From: Loktanella sp.
Lineage (GTDB): Bacteria; Pseudomonadota; Alphaproteobacteria; Rhodobacterales; Rhodobacteraceae
Direction: 5' to 3'
Length of the DNA stretch: 64,000 bases
Assembly (NCBI GenBank): GCA_017390475.1
Contig: JAFPBO010000018.1
Location: forward strand, 124,001 to 188,000
This document shows positions 61,807 to 64,000 of this stretch, piece after piece. The first letter of the stretch is position 1; each line of letters opens with the position of its first letter. A program made the position numbers and the translations under genes. The notes beneath the pieces were generated by a model. It saw only the letters and a program-made list of their open reading frames with translations. It was not told where the DNA came from and made no database searches.

Positions 61807-62634
61807 ATGTCGAATGCCGCCCTTGAGACCGCCATCGAAGCCGCCTGGGACGTGCGCGACACGATCACGCCCGCCACCAAAGGCGAGACCCGCGATGCGA
61901 TTGAAACCACGCTGAATGCGCTGGACAGCGGCAGCCTGCGGGTCGCTGAGAAGCAGGCTGATGGCAATTGGCATGTGAACCAATGGGCAAAAAAGGCGGT
62001 GCTGCTGTCGTTCCGCCTGAACGATATGGAAACCATCTCTGGCGGCAACGGCGGGTCGACATGGTGGGACAAGGTGCCATCGAAATTCGACGGCTGGGGC
62101 GAAAACCAATGGCGCGCCGCAGGGTTCCGCGCCGTGCCGGGATCGATCGTGCGCCGGTCGGCGTTTATCGGCAAAGGCGTGGTGCTGATGCCGTCCTTCG
62201 TGAACCTTGGTGCCTATGTCGATGAAGGCACGATGGTTGATGGCTGGGCCACGGTCGGGTCCTGCGCGCAGATCGGCAAGAACGTGCATCTGTCCGGCGG
62301 CGTCGGCATCGGCGGTGTGCTTGAACCGATGCAGGCAGGGCCGACGATTATCGAGGATAATTGCTTTATTGGGGCGCGCTCCGAGGTTGTCGAAGGCTGC
62401 ATCATCCGGGAAGGGTCGGTATTGGGCATGGGCGTTTTCATCGGCCAGTCCACGAAAATCGTGGACCGCGCGACGGGTGAGGTCACCTATGGTGAGGTGC
62501 CGCCTTATTCCGTCGTCGTTGCGGGCACGATGCCATCGACAGGTGGCGTGAACCTGTACTGCGCCGTGATCGTGAAACGGGTCGATGAAAAGACCCGTTC
62601 CAAAACCGGCATCAACGAATTGCTGCGCGACTGA
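61807..62634 (+). CDS. dapD: Tetrahydrodipicolinate N-succinyltransferase
   Basis: 275-residue enzyme of the lysine/diaminopimelate pathway, transferring succinyl from CoA to tetrahydrodipicolinate. The left-handed beta-helix repeats are visible ([71 protein letters not shown]). ATG 61807 is obvious. Two small genes follow at one-base and overlapping spacing. Confidence 0.97.
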   Translation: MSNAALETAIEAAWDVRDTITPATKGETRDAIETTLNALDSGSLRVAEKQADGNWHVNQWAKKAVLLSFRLNDMETISGGNGGSTWWDKVPSKFDGWGENQWRAAGFRAVPGSIVRRSAFIGKGVVLMPSFVNLGAYVDEGTMVDGWATVGSCAQIGKNVHLSGGVGIGGVLEPMQAGPTIIEDNCFIGARSEVVEGCIIREGSVLGMGVFIGQSTKIVDRATGEVTYGEVPPYSVVVAGTMPSTGGVNLYCAVIVKRVDEKTRSKTGINELLRD

Positions 62635-62635
62635 G

Positions 62636-62917
62636 ATGATCCTGAGCCGGATCATCGCCCGCCGCCGCATCGCTGCGGGCCAGCAGCCATCGTTCATTGC
62701 GGGCTGGTGGCCGGTGGCGGCGGATATTGCGGTGATCGCGGGGCTGCTGGCGATGCTCTGGCAGCCGCTGTTGACAGCGATCTATGTGGCGGACCTGCCG
62801 CTTTATGGGACCATCCTGGTCCTGTTGTTCGCGATCTACCTGCCGTTTCAGATCGTCGTCGTGATATCAACGATCTGGGCGGTCAAATCCCGCTGGATAG
62901 AGGAAGACAGCAAATGA
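62636..62917 (+). CDS. Small two-helix membrane protein
   Basis: 93-residue protein one base after dapD. Two hydrophobic segments (about 26-46 DIAVIAGLLAMLWQPLLTAI and 53-76 GTILVLLFAIYLPFQIVVVISTI) with a basic N-terminus (SRIIARRRIAAGQQ). Family not recognised; conserved position after dapD would be a useful test. Overlaps the next gene by 4 bases. Confidence 0.78.
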   Translation: MILSRIIARRRIAAGQQPSFIAGWWPVAADIAVIAGLLAMLWQPLLTAIYVADLPLYGTILVLLFAIYLPFQIVVVISTIWAVKSRWIEEDSK

Positions 62918-63246
62918 GTGTCAAGGAAAGCCGCCAAAAGGTATTCACCCTGCTGGTCGAGGTCGGGCGCAGCGCGGATGACGGGTTGCCGGATGGTGCG
63001 ACAGGTGCGGCGCTGATGTGCTATGCCTCTGGCGTGGACGAGGCCGAGGCGGTGCGCGAAACCGTCGCGATCCTGAAACAGGCCGATCTGGCACCGCTGG
63101 ACGTGTCAGGTTACGGCACGCTGGATGAACGGTTGGCCGAGGGGCATGATATCCCGGATGAGGAACGCGAGCTGATGCAGCGGGCCTTGGATGAAAACAG
63201 CGTCATCGTGGCCCAGATGACGCCGTTTTACGATAAGGCGGAGTAG
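62914..63246 (+). CDS. Small acidic protein of unknown function
   Basis: 110-residue soluble protein, acidic and helical (VDEAEAVRETVAILKQADLA, EERELMQRALDENSVIVAQM), with a VFTLLVEVGRSADDGLPDGATGAAL N-terminal part. No family recognised. ATG 62914 overlaps the previous gene by 4 bases. Downstream lies the double palindrome terminator. Confidence 0.78.
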   Translation: MSVKESRQKVFTLLVEVGRSADDGLPDGATGAALMCYASGVDEAEAVRETVAILKQADLAPLDVSGYGTLDERLAEGHDIPDEERELMQRALDENSVIVAQMTPFYDKAE

Positions 63247-63255
63247 AGACCTGAA

Positions 63256-63275
63256 ACCTTCCCCGCGGGGAAGGT
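63256..63275. repeat. CTTCCCCGCGGGGAAG palindrome, copy 3
   Basis: ACCTTCCCCGCGGGGAAGGT is a perfect 20-base palindrome, 10 bases after the unknown gene's stop. It has only a three-T tail on the minus strand. Confidence 0.7.
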
Positions 63276-63288
63276 CAGGGGGTCGCGT

Positions 63289-63316
63289 AAAACCTTCCCC
63301 GCGGGGAAGGTTTTTT
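63289..63316. terminator. Bidirectional terminator, palindrome copy 4
   Basis: The palindrome is extended to 26 paired bases with four A at one end and six T at the other, so it has a T-run on both strands. It lies between the convergent unknown gene and the D-amino-acid transaminase, whose stop codon overlaps its edge. Confidence 0.82.
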
Positions 63317-64000
63317 ACACCGCAGCCTTGCGGCTTTCATCCAGATAAATCTCGCGCAGGCGCGCGGCGACGGGACCCGGCGTGCCTTTGCCGACGGCTT
63401 TGCCATCCACTTCGACCACCGGCATGACAAAGGCACTGGCGGAGGTGATGAAAGCCTCATCCGCCTCCTGCGCCTCGGCGATGGAAAAACTGCGTTCCTC
63501 GACCTGCATCTGTGCTTCGCGCGCGAAGCGCAGGACGGCGGCGCGGGTGATGCCGTGCAGGATCTCATGGCCCAGATGCCGGGTGATGATCGTGTTGCCC
63601 TTGACGATATAGGCATTGTTGGATGTGCCCTCAGTCACCATCCCGTCTTCGACCATCCAGGCGTCATCGACTCCGGCGGCCTTGGCCATCATCTTGCCCA
63701 TCGAGGGGTAGAGCAATTGCACCGTCTTGATATCGCGCCGCGCCCAGCGCTGATCGGCGACCGAGATGATCTTGATCCCGGTTTTCGCGGCCGGGCTGTT
63801 GGCGAGGCCCGGCTTGTTCTGCGTGAACAGGACGACCGTTGGCGTGCAGGTTTCAGGGTCGGGAAAGGCGAAATCGCGGTCACCGGGCGCGCCACGGGTG
63901 ATTTGCAGATAGATCATGCCTTCCTCAATCCCGTTCAGGCGCACCAGTTCGCGGTGGATGTCCAGCAGATCGGGCAGGCAATCAGGGTGCGGCATGTCCA
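63315..64000 (-). CDS. D-amino-acid transaminase / class IV aminotransferase (partial)
   Basis: The last 228 codons of a PLP fold-type IV aminotransferase; the N-terminus lies beyond position 64000. GLIYLQITRGAPG-like segment (GMIYLQITRGAPGDRDF), the PLP lysine in RRDIKTVQLLYPSM and EGTSNNAYIVKGNTIITR are typical of D-alanine aminotransferase (Dat). In-frame ATG 63995 is internal, since a family protein needs about 55 more residues upstream. It supplies D-amino acids or degrades them; Dat versus branched-chain type rests on the RRDIK/EGTSNN pattern. Confidence 0.87.
   Translation of the reverse strand, partial: DMPHPDCLPDLLDIHRELVRLNGIEEGMIYLQITRGAPGDRDFAFPDPETCTPTVVLFTQNKPGLANSPAAKTGIKIISVADQRWARRDIKTVQLLYPSMGKMMAKAAGVDDAWMVEDGMVTEGTSNNAYIVKGNTIITRHLGHEILHGITRAAVLRFAREAQMQVEERSFSIAEAQEADEAFITSASAFVMPVVEVDGKAVGKGTPGPVAARLREIYLDESRKAAV

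Overview
The window reads as a chromosomal segment of an alphaproteobacterium of the order Rhodobacterales (Roseobacter-like). The grounds are the moderately high GC content, the gene families present (plant/alpha-type GshA, MbfA with an Irr-type iron box, a DUF6356-like protein, a 44-residue aa3-oxidase subunit IV, IalB, a DmdC-like acyl-CoA dehydrogenase) and short GC-rich intergenic repeats that I recognise from this group. About 78 protein genes are supported. No rRNA, tRNA, CRISPR array, insertion sequence or prophage was seen. No gap between genes exceeds 300 bases; the largest is about 276 bases (46386-46661). Coding is dense, with many 4-base start/stop overlaps and several convergent 3' overlaps.

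Layout. 1-1951: end of an RND adaptor gene, moaB and a uracil-DNA glycosylase. 2056-5440: pyrB, a tail-anchored unknown, a dihydroorotase-like gene without its metal-binding motif, and plsY. 5555-9053 (minus): gshA, an unknown membrane protein, a GNAT and rsmE. 9066-13107: ubiA, an OmpA-type protein, a small membrane/coiled-coil protein and a flavodoxin-fold oxidoreductase. 13160-19643: sua5/tsaC, a DmdC-like dehydrogenase with an MBL hydrolase, an Lrp regulator, a cytochrome oxidase subunit IV, a papain-like lipoprotein and azlCD. 19705-24448: molybdenum-cofactor operon fdhD-mobA-mobB-moeA (moeA fused to an extra N-terminal domain) plus a GNAT. 24388-26439: mbfA, a small secreted peptide and a TetR regulator, with an Irr box and three copies of one 16-bp operator. 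26417-29112: NlpC/P60 peptidase, leucyl aminopeptidase, unknown. 29213-31157: beta-carbonic anhydrase, SbtA-like bicarbonate transporter and SbtB-like PII protein. 31201-38389 (minus): nine packed genes from greA to zapE. 38592-48460: ETF-ubiquinone oxidoreductase, aminotransferase, the ctpA-envC-gpmI-rlmH-rsfS block, xthA and asparaginase. 48657-50741: ialB, rlmN and a ribbon-helix-helix-like protein. 50738-60408: a LacI-controlled glycoside uptake and breakdown operon (CUT1 ABC transporter, GH2 beta-mannosidase-like enzyme, TIM-barrel isomerase, Gfo/Idh/MocA oxidoreductase). 60391-64000: gluconokinase, LOG protein, dapD, two unknowns and a partial D-amino-acid transaminase.

How the parts work together. 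Most genes are housekeeping. The accessory logic lies in four places: the carbon-handling trio at 29213-31157, where carbonic anhydrase, a bicarbonate importer and its probable PII gatekeeper sit in one transcription unit; the iron-export/TetR locus at 24388-26439, with two layers of DNA control; the LacI-regulated glycoside operon, with two operators exactly two helical turns apart and an intercistronic hairpin; and the Moco operon with its unusual MoeA fusion. Two families of short repeats punctuate gene ends. One is a CTTCCCCGCGGGGAAG palindrome that acts as a terminator stem, the other an ATACTCCCGCCGGAGGC element. Statements about domains and motifs come from reading the sequence; functions follow from family knowledge; no database search was run.
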